The notes: generated by a model from the sequence alone, not told the origin. A stretch of 64,000 nucleotides of DNA from Ampullaceana balthica (GCA_944989445.1 CALYLW010000572.1:124001-188000); one strand, 5' to 3'; numbered from the stretch's first letter, positions 34,357-46,015 are shown. Program-made: numbers and translations.

Positions 34357-35046
34357 ACTAGTATGTGCTGCGGCGCCGTGGCTCCTGCGGCGCTCCCTTT
34401 TTAAGGGCGCCTACGTGCCCACCTTTTTAAAAGCCCAACTAACTTGTCCTTGTATGATAAATACGTAATATTAAACTTTCTTAAATGTACACAAAGTATT
34501 TATAATAGTTTTGCAAAAGGCCAAGTAACTTATCCTTGTATGATAAATACGAAATATCCCTGAAATGTACACAAAGTATGTATACAATTTTTTTTACAGT
34601 GCTAATCACAACACGATTTTTAAAGTAATTTTAGAAAGCAGCGCACCAAATTACTGCACCAAAAAATAACTCTTTGAGTAAGTCAGCACTGTTTACAACA
34701 CGAATACTGACGTCATAGGTTCGTGCGTTGTTTGGTTAATGTTAATCTGGAAACCAAAAGGATTATGATTTAGCGTTAGGCCACAGTCAGCGATAATTGA
34801 GCGTAAATATATATATGATGATACTTTGTGTACATTTCAGGAATATTGCGTATTTATCATACAAGGATAAGTTACTTGGGCTTTTGCCCCAAAAAAAAGT
34901 GGGCGCCGTAGGTGCCCTTCAACCCCTATTATAAAATACTTTTTGTTCATACAAGGACAAGTTAGTTGAGCTTTTGAAAAAAGTGGGCGCCGTAGGCGCC
35001 CTAAACGGCGCCCTAAATAAAAGTGGGTGCCGCAGCACAACCTAGT
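34357..35046. mobile_element. Two Helitron-like 3' ends in inverted (tail-out) arrangement
   Basis: The left edge ACTAGTATGTGCTGCGGCGC is the reverse complement of an end ...GCAGCACATACTAGT. The right edge is GTGCCGCAGCACAACCTAGT. Both edges are therefore CTAG+T ends pointing outward. Inside are two inverted end modules (34384-34595), the inverted body block (34600-34818) and two forward end modules (34820-35010, with GTGGGCGCCGTAGG hairpins). It forms a long fold-back. Confidence 0.7.
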
Positions 35047-35169
35047 AAACAATATAATAGCCTAAGTCACAGGTTGGTTGGATCTAGTATATATCCGTAA
35101 CGCTATGACGTCATTTTGTATCTTATATTTAAATATATATATATACAAGGTGCGCATCAGGAGGTGTGC

Positions 35170-35290
35170 AAAATAATTATTGACTTTTAATTTAATCTAG
35201 AATAATAGTTAATGGGGTTTTCCCGCATTGTGAATGCTAATGTTAAACTGCTGCGTGGTGTGCATAATATTGACACAGACTTGGTGTGAC
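35170..35290 (-). repeat. Dispersed repeat, inverted copy of 47093-47225
   Basis: The stretch GGGGTTTTCCCGCATTGTGA...ATATTGACACAGACTTG matches, reverse-complemented, CAAGAATGTGTCAATATAAT...GCGGGAAAACCCC at 47.1 kb with roughly 80% identity. The family is not recognised. Confidence 0.75.
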
Positions 35291-35405
35291 TCTAGAATGA
35301 TTTCCATTGAATAAAAAAATCGGAAGTTCTTTCTTGGAATTTGCCTTTAAATACTCATTCGAGTTTTTATTTCTTGTTTTCTTTTATTTCAACTTTGCTC
35401 TGAGA

Positions 35406-36254
35406 CAGGGGTTCCCAACCTTTTTGTACTCTAGAGCACATTCTGAAATATCGGTAGGTTGGCGGGCACCACCTATTTTTAATCGACAAACTCCTTCCAT
35501 AACTTCTCATTTTCCCATAATTTATTTTTCTTATATTCATAATTTATTAATAAATAACAAACAAAAATGTTTCAAAATAATAAAAATTATTATTTAAATT
35601 GCAAACACAGAGAAATGTATTTACAAAACGTAAACAAAGTACATGTAAACAAAAAAAACACAAATACAAAGAAAACATTTTTATAAAAAGATATATCAAT
35701 ATGTCAATGTGATCTTTGGCAGTGCATATCATTGGCCAGTGCCTCATAATTAGGAGAGTATGACGATAATCCTGTTAGTAAACAATTATAATGATGCTAA
35801 TGGGTGATTCGAGATCTATATCTTGATTTTATTAATTTTATGTTTGAAAACAATGATTCGCATAAATATCTCGAACCGAAAAATTATTTAATTTTCTATG
35901 CCGCTTTTTTAAAAAATGGGAAATTTTTATCTGTCCACTGTATTCCAAAAGTCATCTGATATTAAGGATTTTAGCAAAAATATAATTCTTAAGGTCCAAA
36001 ATTTCTAACTCTAATTCTTCTGTCTTACCTTGAACAAAATATGCAACGCATGCGGCCATTTCCATTACATTTATTTGGCAAGCAAAAGGATTTACAGAAA
36101 TTTTTTCAACACTTGAAGATGCTTAATAAATAATGACCCGTTTATTAATTGTTACCTAGCATTTTCTTCATAGGAGGGAAATTCACGAGAGAATGTTTAT
36201 GAAAAAATTCTGTCTGTCGAATAGTGGCGGGCACATCGGGGTTGGGAACCCTTG
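35406..36254 (-). mobile_element. hAT transposon deletion copy, 849 bp
   Basis: The left terminus is CAGGGGTTCCCAACC. The right, reverse-complemented, is CAAGGGTTCCCAACC, 14 of 15 identical. The flanks CTCTGAGA (35398-35405) and CTCTAAGA (36255-36262) are an 8-bp target duplication with one change. Inside, on the minus strand, is the decayed transposase C-terminus. This family is different from the TAGGGCTG hAT family elsewhere in the window. Confidence 0.88.
35704..36115 (-). pseudogene. hAT transposase C-terminus (GTF2IRD2/ZBED5-like type), decayed
   Basis: Minus-strand reading from about 36115: VNPFACQINVMEMAA, TEELELEILDLKNYIF, then after frameshifts the WTDKNFPFFKK region. Next come GSRYLCESLFSNIKLIKS and RYRSRITH, an in-frame TAG, HHYNCLLTGLSSYSPNYEAL and CQRSH with the natural stop at 35704-35706. 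The order NPF, DLQ-like, LCESLFS, KS-YRS-LT, H, Q-SH is the C-terminal signature of the hAT transposases from which vertebrate GTF2IRD2- and ZBED5-type proteins derive. Several frameshifts and at least two stops make it dead. Confidence 0.8.
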
Positions 36255-36460
36255 CTCTAAGACAAGGATTTTAAATCTTGTATAGGGTTCTGAGTTCTGG
36301 GTAGAAATGTTCATTAAGGATCTGGTTTTGTCTTTAGTTAGTTGATTGAAATTCTTATTTAGATCTCGATTTTCTTTCTATGTACCGGATTTGTATGAGT
36401 TACCGTATTTAAACTTATAAACGTTCGCTTTTTGTTGTTCTTGGGACTTTTACTTTCGCA

Positions 36461-36683
36461 TATGACAACCCACGTAACCGACCTGTGTCTATATGACAAC
36501 CCACGTTAACCGACCCGTGTCTATATGACAACCAACGTTAACCGACATGTGTCTATATGATAACCCACGTTAACCGACCTGTGTCTATATGACAACCCAC
36601 GTTAACCGACCCGTGTCTATATGATAACCCACGTTAACCGACCCGTGTCAATATGACAACCAACGTTAACCGACCCGTGTCTA
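36461..36683. repeat. 32-33-bp minisatellite, 7 copies
   Basis: Units contain ATGACAACCCACGTTAACCG then ACCCGTGTCTAT; CAACGTT and TGATAACC variants. Confidence 0.96.
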
Positions 36684-36849
36684 TTTATGCACGTGAGCTA
36701 GTGGCGGAATATCACCCTATATTTCTCAATGATGGCTTTCTGTCAGGGGCGTCCCGGCGACCAATTTCTGAGCTGTCGTTGTCGGTAGGTGTGGTCGTTT
36801 GTTTCCTAGGGTCAAATGTTCGCTTATTACCGCCGTGCTAACAAGACAA

Positions 36850-36917
36850 GATGGCGACGCCAATACGACGGGGCAGACGATATTATTTTACCGCGCTAAT
36901 CATCTTTAGAACTCCTG
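36850..36917 (+). CDS. Candidate first coding exon, unrecognised gene
   Basis: The ATG sits in ACAAGATGGCGACG, which is both a good Kozak context and a YY1 site (AAGATGGCGAC), an arrangement seen at many animal start codons. The frame reads MATPIRRGRRYYFTALIIF then RTP. It meets a near-consensus donor, CCTG then GTGAGT, at 36917/36918. The putative intron would begin with the 17-bp minisatellite. No downstream exon or family is recognised, so this remains a proposal. Confidence 0.3.
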
Positions 36918-37147
36918 GTGAGTTTGTGTGTCATGTCAGTTTGTGTGTCATGTCAGTTTGTGTGTCATGTCAGTTTGTGTGTCATGTCAGTTTGTGTGTC
37001 ATGTCAGTTTGTGTGTCATGTGAGTTTGTGTGTCATGTCAGTTTGTGTGTCATGTCAGTTTGTGTGTCATGTCAGTTTGTGTGTCATGTCAGTTTGTGTG
37101 TCATGTCAGTTTGTGTGTCATGTCAGTTTGTGTGTCATATCAGTTTG
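36918..37147. repeat. 17-bp minisatellite, about 13 copies
   Basis: Unit GTCAGTTTGTGTGTCAT, almost perfect, one GTGAG variant. Since 17 is not a multiple of 3, all forward frames cycle through the same residues (VCHVSLCVMSVCVSCQF). Confidence 0.97.
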
Positions 37148-37262
37148 TTTTTATTTTTTTAAAGAGTTAAGTCAAACAACTTCGAGAGGGTTTTATTTAG
37201 AAGTAAAATTAACTAATTTATTTTTTTTTAAATAAAAAAATTAAACTCATTAATTGAAACAT

Positions 37263-37690
37263 CTTTGAGCTTGTTTATGTCAGTGTTTATGCCACTGTTT
37301 ATGTCAGCGTTTTATGTCAGAAATTAAACCACGTGCGAGAAAGCAATACATAATTAAAGAGGAACCAAAAGTTGTTATTAAATACAACAATGTAAAAGCA
37401 ACCGTTTCTTAAGAGTTTTGTTTAACAGAACTCGTTTCTGAAGTCATGTGTTTAACAGCAGAGTTTCATTAAGTCATGTGTTTAACAGCAGAGGTTCGTT
37501 AAGTCATGTGTATAACAGCAAAAATTTATTTTGCCACGTGTTTTAAAAAGCAAGTTTCTTAATTCATGACTTTAATAGCAGACATTCCTTACGTCATATG
37601 TTAAACAACACACGTGTCTTAAGTCAGGCATTAAACAGAACACGATTCATAAGTCATGTGTTTAACATCAGACGTTTCTTAAATTCCTGT
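37263..37690. repeat. Degenerate minisatellites: TTTATGTCAG and about 31-bp GTGTTTAACAGCAGA units
   Basis: 37270-37322 has four TTTATGTCAGTG-like units. 37398-37690 has about nine diverged units with CTTAAGTCATGTGTTTAACA and GCAGA. It looks like an old, no longer homogenised array. Confidence 0.8.
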
Positions 37691-37796
37691 GTTTTCATCT
37701 CTGAAATCGATGCAGTAGTTAAACATTCGACTTTCTGAACAAAGGTCTTATAACTTTGTCCCTAACACTGTCTAAAGTTCTCCTTTTAAACGCTTT

Positions 37797-38262
37797 CAGT
37801 GCACTAAGTGGATGACATTCAGTGCACTAAGTGGATGACATTCAGTGCACTAAGTGGATGACATTCAGTGCACTAAGTGGATGACATTCAGTGCACTAAG
37901 TGTATGACATTCAGTACACTAAGTGGATGACATTCAGTGCACTTAATGGATGACATTCAGTGCACTAAGTGTATGACATTCAGTGCACTTAGTGGATGGG
38001 ATTCAGTGCACTAAGTGTATGACATTCAGTGCACTAAGTGTATGACATTCAGTGCAATAACTGGATGACATTCAGTGCACTAAGTGTATGACATTCAGTG
38101 CACTTAGTGGATGACATTCAGTGCACTAGGTGGATGACATTCAGTGCACTAAGTGGATGACATTCAGTGCACTAGGTGGGTGACATTCAGTGCCCTAAGT
38201 GGATGACATTCAGTGCACTAAGTGTATGACATTCAGTGCACTAAGTGGATGACATTCCATGA
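37797..38262. repeat. 23-bp minisatellite, 20 copies
   Basis: Unit CATTCAGTGCACTAAGTGGA plus TGA, with TGTATGA, TTAGTGG and TAGGTGG variants. Confidence 0.97.
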
Positions 38263-39510
38263 CATTTATAAGAAAAGAAAGTTGAGATCATTTTTCTGAC
38301 TGCATTCCTCAACGTTGTGTCATATGTTTAAACTACTATAAATATAATTTAGATGAAATGCCTTGATGATGTTGGAACAACAAATGAACCAAAACTCATC
38401 ATTGAAACGTCGGTACAAACAAGAGATAGTTTAACACAAGAGTTAAAATAGTTTAACACAAGAGCTAAAATAGTTTACAGTTTTCCAAACAGTCAAGTTT
38501 GCCTACAGCCCAAGGATGTTTACAAGGCATTACGATCAACCTAACACGCTCAAAGTAGCGCGATTGAACAAGACTAACCAACGATACCAAAAAGACAAAT
38601 GGAAACAACTCCGATGTTGTTGTACAAGTTCAAGAAAACAAAGGGGCGGAACTATGTAAAGATACGAATAAAATAAAATGTGAATATTGTTCCTAATAAA
38701 TTTTTTTATTATTAAACTATCTTTTCAACCGCAACTATTTTGAAATCACCCTGAACAAAAGACTTTTTTTTGTTGGTCTTTCGTCTTTCACCCAGCAAAT
38801 CAAGCTCGAGCCAGACAGGCTGGTCGAATCTTCCCCGCGAAACACATGATTATCGCTCTTGCTTTAAACAACTGTTTCTACTGTGTTTATAAACAGGCAA
38901 GTTATCTACGGTCCACAATAGATTGGGGTTTCCCCCCCCCCTCTATCCTCATCTCAATAGGGACTCCTCGCAATAACCCCGAACACAACAAGGCGGTAAA
39001 TATAAGCGGTGGCATGAAAAGAAAGAAAGAACGAAAGAAAGACATTAAGACAATAGAGAATCTATTGAGCCTTTGTCTAATTTGTTATTGTCTTGTCGGT
39101 CGCCACCACGATGGTGGAGTCAATGGGTGGGGTGGGGGGCACAACGGAGTTAAGCGATGGGGAGTCGGGGGGGGGGAGATTTCATTGTATTCATGTAAAA
39201 CCAGGCGTCTTTGAAATGTTGTACCACATTACTTGCAACATGTGGCATGATGCGTCATCCTTCAGTAGGTCATCAAGTGGCAATACAATGAAATGGCGTC
39301 AAAAAAAAAGGGAGAGTGGTGGAAAGGGGGGGTGTGTGTGTTTGAGAGCTCCAGTCTATCTGACAGGATCAGAACAAACAATTAAACCGACATATTGAAA
39401 AATTGGCCTCTAGCGTTTAGCAGTAAATATTTGCGGGACGAAGCCATTGTTGAGATGTCAAGTGTGTGGTATCTTATCTTGTTGTATGTAGTTGATTGTG
39501 TAGTGGCGAG
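38263..39510. other. Single-copy DNA, no recognised gene
   Basis: Holds a pair of ACACAAGAGTTAAAATAGTT repeats at about 38435-38475, a C run (38932) and G-rich tracts (39125-39175). Frames of 100-122 codons lack family motifs. Confidence 0.5.
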
Positions 39511-39826
39511 AGGCATCACTCCCTTTGGTGCCATTTGGCCGGAGGCATCACTCCTTTTGGTGCCATTTGACGGGAGGCATCACTCCTTTTGGTCCCATTT
39601 GACGGGAGGCATCACTCATTTGGTGCCATTCGGCTGGAGGCATCACTCCTTTTTGGTGCCAACTGACGGGAGGCATCACTCCTTTTGGTGCCATTTGGCG
39701 AGAGGCATCACACATTTTGGTGCCAACTGACGGGAGGCATCACTCCTTTTGGTGCCATTTGGCGAGAGGCATCACACATTTTGGTGCCAACTGACGGGAG
39801 GCATCACTCCTTTTGGTGCCATTTGC
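39511..39826. repeat. 33-bp minisatellite, about 9.5 copies
   Basis: Units contain GGCATCACTCCTTTTGGTGC then CATTTGACGGGA. Units with CATTTGGCG and CAACTGACG alternate in the right half, a 65-66-bp dimer. Confidence 0.96.
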
Positions 39827-39873
39827 CCAGGATTCTTTGTTAAAACTTTGTTTTCGTCCACTTTCATACTAAT

Positions 39874-40585
39874 GGATATTATTATTTCAGAAACTGTTGT
39901 ATCCTTCCAGGAAACCAAAGAAAGCTGTACGGTACAAAGATATTATTATTTCAGAAACTGTTGTATCTTTCCAGGAAACCAAAGAAAGCTGTACGGTACA
40001 AATATATTATTATTTAAGAAACTGTTGTATCTTTCCAGGAAACCAAAGAAAGCTGTACGGTACAAAGATATTATTATTTCAGAAACTGTTGTATCTTTCC
40101 AGGAAACCAAAGAAAGCTGTACGGTACAAAGATATTATTATTTCAGAAACTGTTGTATCCTTCCAGGAAACCAAAGAAAGCTGTACGGTACAAAGATATT
40201 ATTATTTCAGAAACTGTTGTATCTTTCCAGGAAACCAAAGAAAGCTGTACGGTACAAAGATATTATTATTTCAGAAACTGTTGTATCCTTCCAGGAAACC
40301 AAAGAAAGCTGTACGGTACAAAGATATTATTATTTCAGAAACTGTTGTATCTTTCCAGGAAACCAAAGAAAGCTGTACGGTACAAAGATATTATTATTTC
40401 AGAAACTGTTGTATCCTTCCAGGAAACCAAAGAAAGCTGTACGGTACAAAGATATTATTATTTCAGAAACTGTTGTATCTTTCCAGGAAACCAAAAAAAG
40501 CTGTACGGTACAAAGATATTATTATTTCAGAAACTGTTGTATGTTTCCAGGAAACCAAAGAAAGCTGTACGGTACAAAGATATTT
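39874..40585. repeat. 64-bp minisatellite, 11 copies
   Basis: Units contain GATATTATTATTTCAGAAAC, TGTTGTATCTTTCCAGGAAA and CCAAAGAAAGCTGTACGGTA. TATCTTTCC and TATCCTTCC types alternate in part of the array. Every unit has two acceptor-like YAG sites (TTATTTCAG, CTTTCCAG). 64 is not a multiple of 3 and no forward frame has a stop, so frames up to 294 codons run through all phases. Confidence 0.97.
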
Positions 40586-41485
40586 TTTCAAAGTAATAAT
40601 GTAAAAAAAATGAAAATTTTTGATGATCTTTAGCTATTAAGATCCCCATTTATAAAAACTAGGAGTGGACACAGTGTCGCCACATAAAACTAGTAGTAAG
40701 GCCCACCGTGGCCAGGTATGTAATAACAAGACCTTGACCTAATTCTGTACGTACATCTTAACAGTAAATAATGAGGTATTTATATTTATATCACCTTAAG
40801 TACACAAGAAACCCATTTTCTTTTATCGACCGCAACCCAAAAATTAAGCTGTTAAATCGGATTTGAGCCCGAAAGTCATATTGTATGTGGTTAAACATTA
40901 AACCAACAATAAGGGGGGTGTGAATGTGGGCTATGAACCATGGAGTTGTCTCAAGGCATCGAACCAGTGATGCCCCTTGGTCTGGAAGAACGGCAGTTGC
41001 GCCAAGTGACTGGAATGCACTTAAATGACAACCGCTAGCGTTCTTCCCCTTTCGTGGCTACTCATTCTTCTACAACTTCCATTCAATACGTTTATGACTT
41101 CACAAAAACAATTAAAAAGAAAAAGAAAAAACAAACGCACACACAACTTTGTTGTTTCACATCCAATGAATCGTTTCCTGTGCCCCCAAGAAATATGTTG
41201 GTTAGTGCAGGACGTTGTCTGGCAGACCTTGGTCGTACTCGACGTGCCTCCGAGGGCGATGTTTAAAACATGCGACTCGTGGTGGCCACGAGCTAAACAT
41301 GACCACGCCAAGTTATCAATACGTGGCCTGACACAACCTTGCCCATCATGGCCAATAATATGACCGACACACTAACTGAGAATATTTTATACATCCAAGG
41401 CGGGTAATATTTTTTTAAAGCGCGTATAAGAATTTCAGCTGAAGACATTCCGAATGTTTCGTCAGTCTTTGAATCTAAGGATCTA
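40586..41485. other. Single-copy DNA, no recognised gene
   Basis: Overlapping 70-112-codon frames at 41021-41363 on both strands lack recognisable domains. Confidence 0.45.
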
Positions 41486-41767
41486 CTGTCACTGCACATG
41501 AACTGTCGCTGCACATGAACTGTCACTGTACATGAACTGTCACTGCACATGAACTGTCACTGCACATGAACTGTCACTGCACATGAACTGTCACTGCACA
41601 TGAACTGTCACTGCACATGAACTGTCGCTGCCCATGAACTGTCACTGCACATGAACTGTCGCTGCACATGAACTGTCACTGCACATGAACTGTCACTGCA
41701 CATGAACTGTCACTGCACATGAACTGTCACTGCACATGAACTGTCGCTGCACATGAACTGTCGCTGT
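41486..41767. repeat. 17-bp minisatellite, about 16 copies
   Basis: Unit CTGTCACTGCACATGAA with CTGTCGCTG variants. Confidence 0.97.
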
Positions 41768-41992
41768 CCATAAACCTATTGATCTAATTTCACTGTCCAT
41801 AAACCTATTGATCTACTTTCACTGTCCATAAACCTATTGATCTACTTTCGCTTGCCATGACACCAATGATCTACTTTCGCTTGCCATGACACCTATGATC
41901 TACTTTCAATGCCCATGAATATGTTTATCTACTTTCTCCGTCCATGAACCTATTGATCTACTTTCTCCGTCCATGAACCTATTGATCGACTT
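41768..41992. repeat. 29-30-bp minisatellite, about 7-8 copies
   Basis: Units contain CCATAAACCTATTGATCTAC then TTTCACTGT. It abuts the 17-bp array and shares CTGTCCAT with it, so one may have seeded the other. Confidence 0.92.
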
Positions 41993-42824
41993 TCCGTACC
42001 AAACAATATATTTTTTATTCCCAAGAAACTGCACCAGACAAAGCAGAAATATTCCAAGAGTTAATACTCTTTGTTGTTTTTAAAAAAATGATAAAATTCA
42101 AATATCTCATTATTACTAAACAGTTTTTTTTAAAATGGTTTCCATGGGGCATCATTCTTTTGTCATATTCATTTTTTCTCTTCACTCACAGAAGAGTGTT
42201 GTGGGTGCGCGTGGGTGTGCGTGGGTGTGGGTGGGTTGTTGGGTTCAATCAAAGACTCGAGTCTTGCTCTGTGCAACCAATCAAATTGTCGTGTTATTAA
42301 CGATGATAGCAATATTGCATTAGTTTTCTCGATGCGTCTTAGACCTGCCCCGGGGCGCGAAACTGTCGCGTGCTCCCTATGAATATCTCACAATTACAGA
42401 ATATTGAATCCTGTCGTCTGCCCGTATTCCCCCGCCAGCTAGCACCCCACTCACCCCCCGCCCGCACAGTGCCGTCCCTCCCCCTTTTCTAGTTATGCGG
42501 AAAATAAAGCTGTTTAAAGCGCCCTGGCCCTGACGCTGAATATTGAAAATTATTATTTTAACGTCCAGGCTAATGGCAGCGGGTCCTGATGTGTCAGGGA
42601 TGAAAACTCCGAGGCGTTAAGTGCTGGGTCTGGTCAGTCGTGCAACATCGGGCTATCTGAACCTAAGCCTGGCATGTTGTCGTTATCACCAAAAGTAGGT
42701 CGTGTTTGATTGTCTTTATTTCATACATTGCCAAAGAAAATGTTTGACATTGTCAGCGTTGTCGATAAAACAAAGAGAAATGAGTGAAAAAAATATAACG
42801 TTGATGTCCAGTGAAGAGTGGACG
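41993..42824. other. Single-copy DNA with C-rich tract
   Basis: C-rich 42425-42490; no gene recognised. Confidence 0.5.
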
Positions 42825-43126
42825 GACACTATTGTGATATTTCCTTCTAGCGACACTATTGTGATATTTCCTTCTAGCGACACTATTGTGATATTTCCTT
42901 CTAGCGACACTATTGTGATATTTCCTTCTAGCGACACTATTGTGATATTTCCTTCTAGCGACACTATTGTGATATTTCCTTCTAGCGACACTATTGTGAT
43001 GTTTCCTTCTAGCGACACTATTGTGATAATTTCTTCTAGCGACACTATTGTGATATTTCCTTCTAGCGACACTATTGTGATATTTCCTTCTTAGCGACAC
43101 TATTGTGATATTTCCTTCTAGCGACT
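42825..43126. repeat. 27-bp minisatellite, about 11 copies
   Basis: Units contain GACACTATTGTGATATTTCC then TTCTAGC. Most copies are identical. The SSDTIVIFP frame is open by unit length. Confidence 0.97.
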
Positions 43127-43346
43127 GTGAGTTTTAACATAGATTAAATTGTAAGAGGAGTGCAATGTTTTCTATCCCCACTTTAACCGCCTGCTATATG
43201 ATTTGGTAGTCATCTATTTGGTAGTCATCTATTTGGCTCGTGGCGACCATTGAATATTTAAGTTCTGGACCAACTTTCAGGCACATCATTTCTAGTTCTT
43301 GTCTACAAATCTGGACTAAATTATCCAAGTATTTTCTGTTGACCTG

Positions 43347-43746
43347 ACACGAGCTAATAATAAAATAGCAGCAACACAATAATTATTTTGTTAGATTCCC
43401 TGTTATTTACACGAGCTAATAATGAAATAGTAACAAAACAATAATTATTTTGTTAGATTCCCTGTTATTTACACGAGCTAATAATGAAATAGTAACAAAA
43501 CAATAATTATTTTGTTAGATTCCCTGTTATTTACACGAGCTAATAATGAAATAATAACAAAACAATAACTATTTTGTTAGATTCCCTGTTATTTACACGA
43601 GCTAATAATGAAATAGTAACAAAACAATAATTATTTTGTTAGATTCCCTGTTATTTACACGAGCTAATAATGAAATAGTAACAAAACAATAATTATTTTG
43701 TTAGATTCCCTGTTATTTACACGAGCTAATAATGAAATAGTAACAA
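43347..43746. repeat. 62-bp minisatellite, about 6.5 copies
   Basis: Units contain ACACGAGCTAATAATGAAAT, AGTAACAAAACAATAATTAT and TTTGTTAGATTCCCTGTTAT. The inner copies are nearly identical. Confidence 0.97.
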
Positions 43747-43828
43747 CGCACGTTTCTTACAGTCCTAGTTGTTATTTGTTAATTCACATCGCATTTATGC
43801 GTAAGTTGTATACTTCTACAGCGGAGCT

Positions 43829-44200
43829 ACTAGTCTCACAATGACTAGCCGCCTAGTCTCACCGTGACTGGCCGCCTAGTCTCACCGTGACTGGCCACCT
43901 AGTCTCACAATGACCAACCGCCTAGTCTCACCTAGTCTCACCGTGACTGGCCACCTAGTCTCACAATGACCAGCCGCCTAGTCTCACCTAGTCTCACTGT
44001 GACTGGCCGCCTAGTCTCACCATGACTGGCTGCCTAGTCTCACCTATTCTCACCATGACCAGCCGCCTAGTCTCGCCGTGACTGGCCGCCTAGTCTCACC
44101 TAGTCTCACCATGACCAGCCGCCTAGTCTCACCGTGACTAGCCGCCTAGTCTCACCGTGACTGGCCGCCTAGCACCGTGACCAGCCGCCTAGTCTCACCA
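43829..44200. repeat. 23-bp/33-bp CTAGTCTCAC minisatellite
   Basis: Units are CTAGTCTCACCGTGACTGGC plus CGC, with an optional extra CTAGTCTCAC. AATGACCAGC and CATGACC variants occur. Confidence 0.92.
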
Positions 44201-44207
44201 TAACACC

Positions 44208-44295
44208 AAACTGTAGCAAACCCCTACCAACCCCTTAACAACCCCTACAAACCCCTACCAACCCCTACAAACCCCTACCAACCCCTACCAGCTCG
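44208..44295. repeat. 11-bp repeat (AACCCCTACCA)n
   Basis: About eight units alternating ACCCCTACAAA and ACCCCTACCAA. Confidence 0.93.
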
Positions 44296-45224
44296 CCAAC
44301 CCTTTTAGCCCTCCCCAGCAGTCGCCAGGCCCGTACATATATCAGGAACCCGCGATGTTATGTGATGGTGAGTAGCGGTCAGCTCTGAGTCTGACCACCA
44401 GAGGGCGTGAGATATGTCAGGAGGAGACATTACCAATGACCGTCCGATATTGTTCTTGGCCTCTCGGACCGCTGGCCGCACGCACGTAGGAAAAACACGT
44501 GCTGGCCCTCGTGCTATTGTCTCGGGAATGGACGCAGAAAATGTTGGGGCTAAGCTAGATTGAGTTTCACTCGCTGTCAGGGTGTAAGTGCGGTGGTAGA
44601 AAAGGGGGGGGGGCGCTCGTTTCCAAAATATCCAGCCACCCTCACCCAATCATAACACGATTAACATCATCTCGAAAGGGTTTGCTGGTTGTATAGTAGA
44701 CATATTTTACTACCGGTTGTTACAAAGTACGGGCTTGGGGATAAAAAAGTATAAATAAAATTATAAAGGTAGAATTCCAGTATAATTTTTAAATGCCTTT
44801 TAAAATTCGAATTTCTAATTAAGTATTTCAAGTAACATTTTCGAAATCCCGATTAGAAATGGTTTACAATATGACTCCTACGGCCAATCATATTGAACAC
44901 GTTTACGCGGACGTTCAAAACGAGTTATTTTTGGTGCAGTATTTCTTCCAAGACTTTATTTTGAGTTATGCGCTTTGGGATTTATAGTCAAAAGCTCTGT
45001 TTTTACGAGTTATTTATTTTAACTATTATGAATAGTATTTTTGACGTGATGCACATGTATGCCGGTCGAGACGGCTTTTGGAGGGGAGTTATAACATGCC
45101 ACCGAACTGTGGTAAAACGTCCTTGGACGGGCTTTGTTGCTCGTATTTTAATATAGTATAACAGTCCATAGCAGTTAAAAAAGCGTGTGGTGTTTCTCGC
45201 CGTAAAAAAAGTTATATGACGTCA
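44296..45224. other. Single-copy DNA
   Basis: A 114-codon minus-strand frame (44305-44649) has no recognised domain. Contains the CTCF-like site (44395), and at 44920-44942 a GAGTTATTTTTGGTGCAGTA fragment of the Helitron-like body. Confidence 0.45.
44395..44407 (+). promoter_or_regulatory. CTCF-like motif
   Basis: CCACCAGAGGGCG fits the conserved bilaterian CTCF core (CCASYAGRKGGCR) at every position. CTCF binding would suggest an insulator or loop anchor. Motif evidence only. Confidence 0.4.
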
Positions 45225-45354
45225 TTGTTTTAGATTTTAATAAAAATACTTTGTGTACATTTCAGGAAGTGTAATATTTCGTATTTATCAAACAAGGATA
45301 AGTTACTTGGGCTTTTGAAAAAAGTGGGCGCCTTACGCGCCCTACAACCCCTAG
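45225..45354 (+). mobile_element. Helitron-like 3' end module
   Basis: TACTTTGTGTACATTTCAGG, AACAAGGATAAGTTACTTGG, then hairpin GGGCGC-CTTAC-GCGCCC (45326-45342), TACAACCC and CTAG (45351-45354) followed by T. This is the clearest example here of the hairpin-CTAG-T structure. A truncated copy of the same module lies at 46911-46945. Confidence 0.7.
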
Positions 45355-45918
45355 TATATATATATAGCTGTATAGCTATAAATAGATTGTCTCCTTATAA
45401 GTACTTGATCATATTCTTTGTTGTCTTAAAATTGTGCCGCCCTAATTTACATTGGATAGACCAAACAAGAGGGGAGGGCACCCAATTATAAAAGGACGCC
45501 TGTACCACCCTCCCTCCACAACCCAAGATGAAAGCAACAGGATATAATTATCAGATTTGTCATAAGTAGGAAAGCATTACACGGATGGCACAAGCTTACT
45601 GGGACAATGGACTAGTCTATAACCCACGCGCTTACATAGGGTATCTCGGGGTTTTTTGTTGGACAAAAAAGAAGGGGGCAGGAGAATGACATGGAGTGGG
45701 GCGCTGGACACAAAGTGTCAAGTGTCTTTTTGGCAAGCTTCCAATTGGAGCCGTGGACTGGCTTCGCCCCCATCTCTAAGCACTTGTTCTCTCCTCGGCT
45801 GAAACCTTAGATTAAACATGGCGTCATTTTATCTCGTGTAGAGATTATTTCTAAGCTCTATGACAAAATGCGTCCTTGATTTTTTTAATTATTTCTTTTT
45901 TTTTCTTTATGTTTTTAC
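45355..45918. other. Single-copy DNA
   Basis: Nothing recognised beyond an ATATATAT tract next to the Helitron end. Confidence 0.5.
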
Positions 45919-46015
45919 TTGGATTTGTATTTGATTGGTTTGTATTTGATTGGTTTGTATTTGATTGGTTTGTATTTGATTGGTTTGTATTTGATTGGTT
46001 TATATTTGATTGGTT
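45919..46015. repeat. 15-bp minisatellite, about 6.5 copies
   Basis: Unit TTGTATTTGATTGGT, nearly perfect; reads as NQSNT on the minus strand. Confidence 0.97.

Noticed and set aside
44305..44649. 114-codon minus-strand frame as a gene
   Set aside because: No recognisable domain, low-complexity flanks and a CTCF-like site inside; nothing beyond length supports it.
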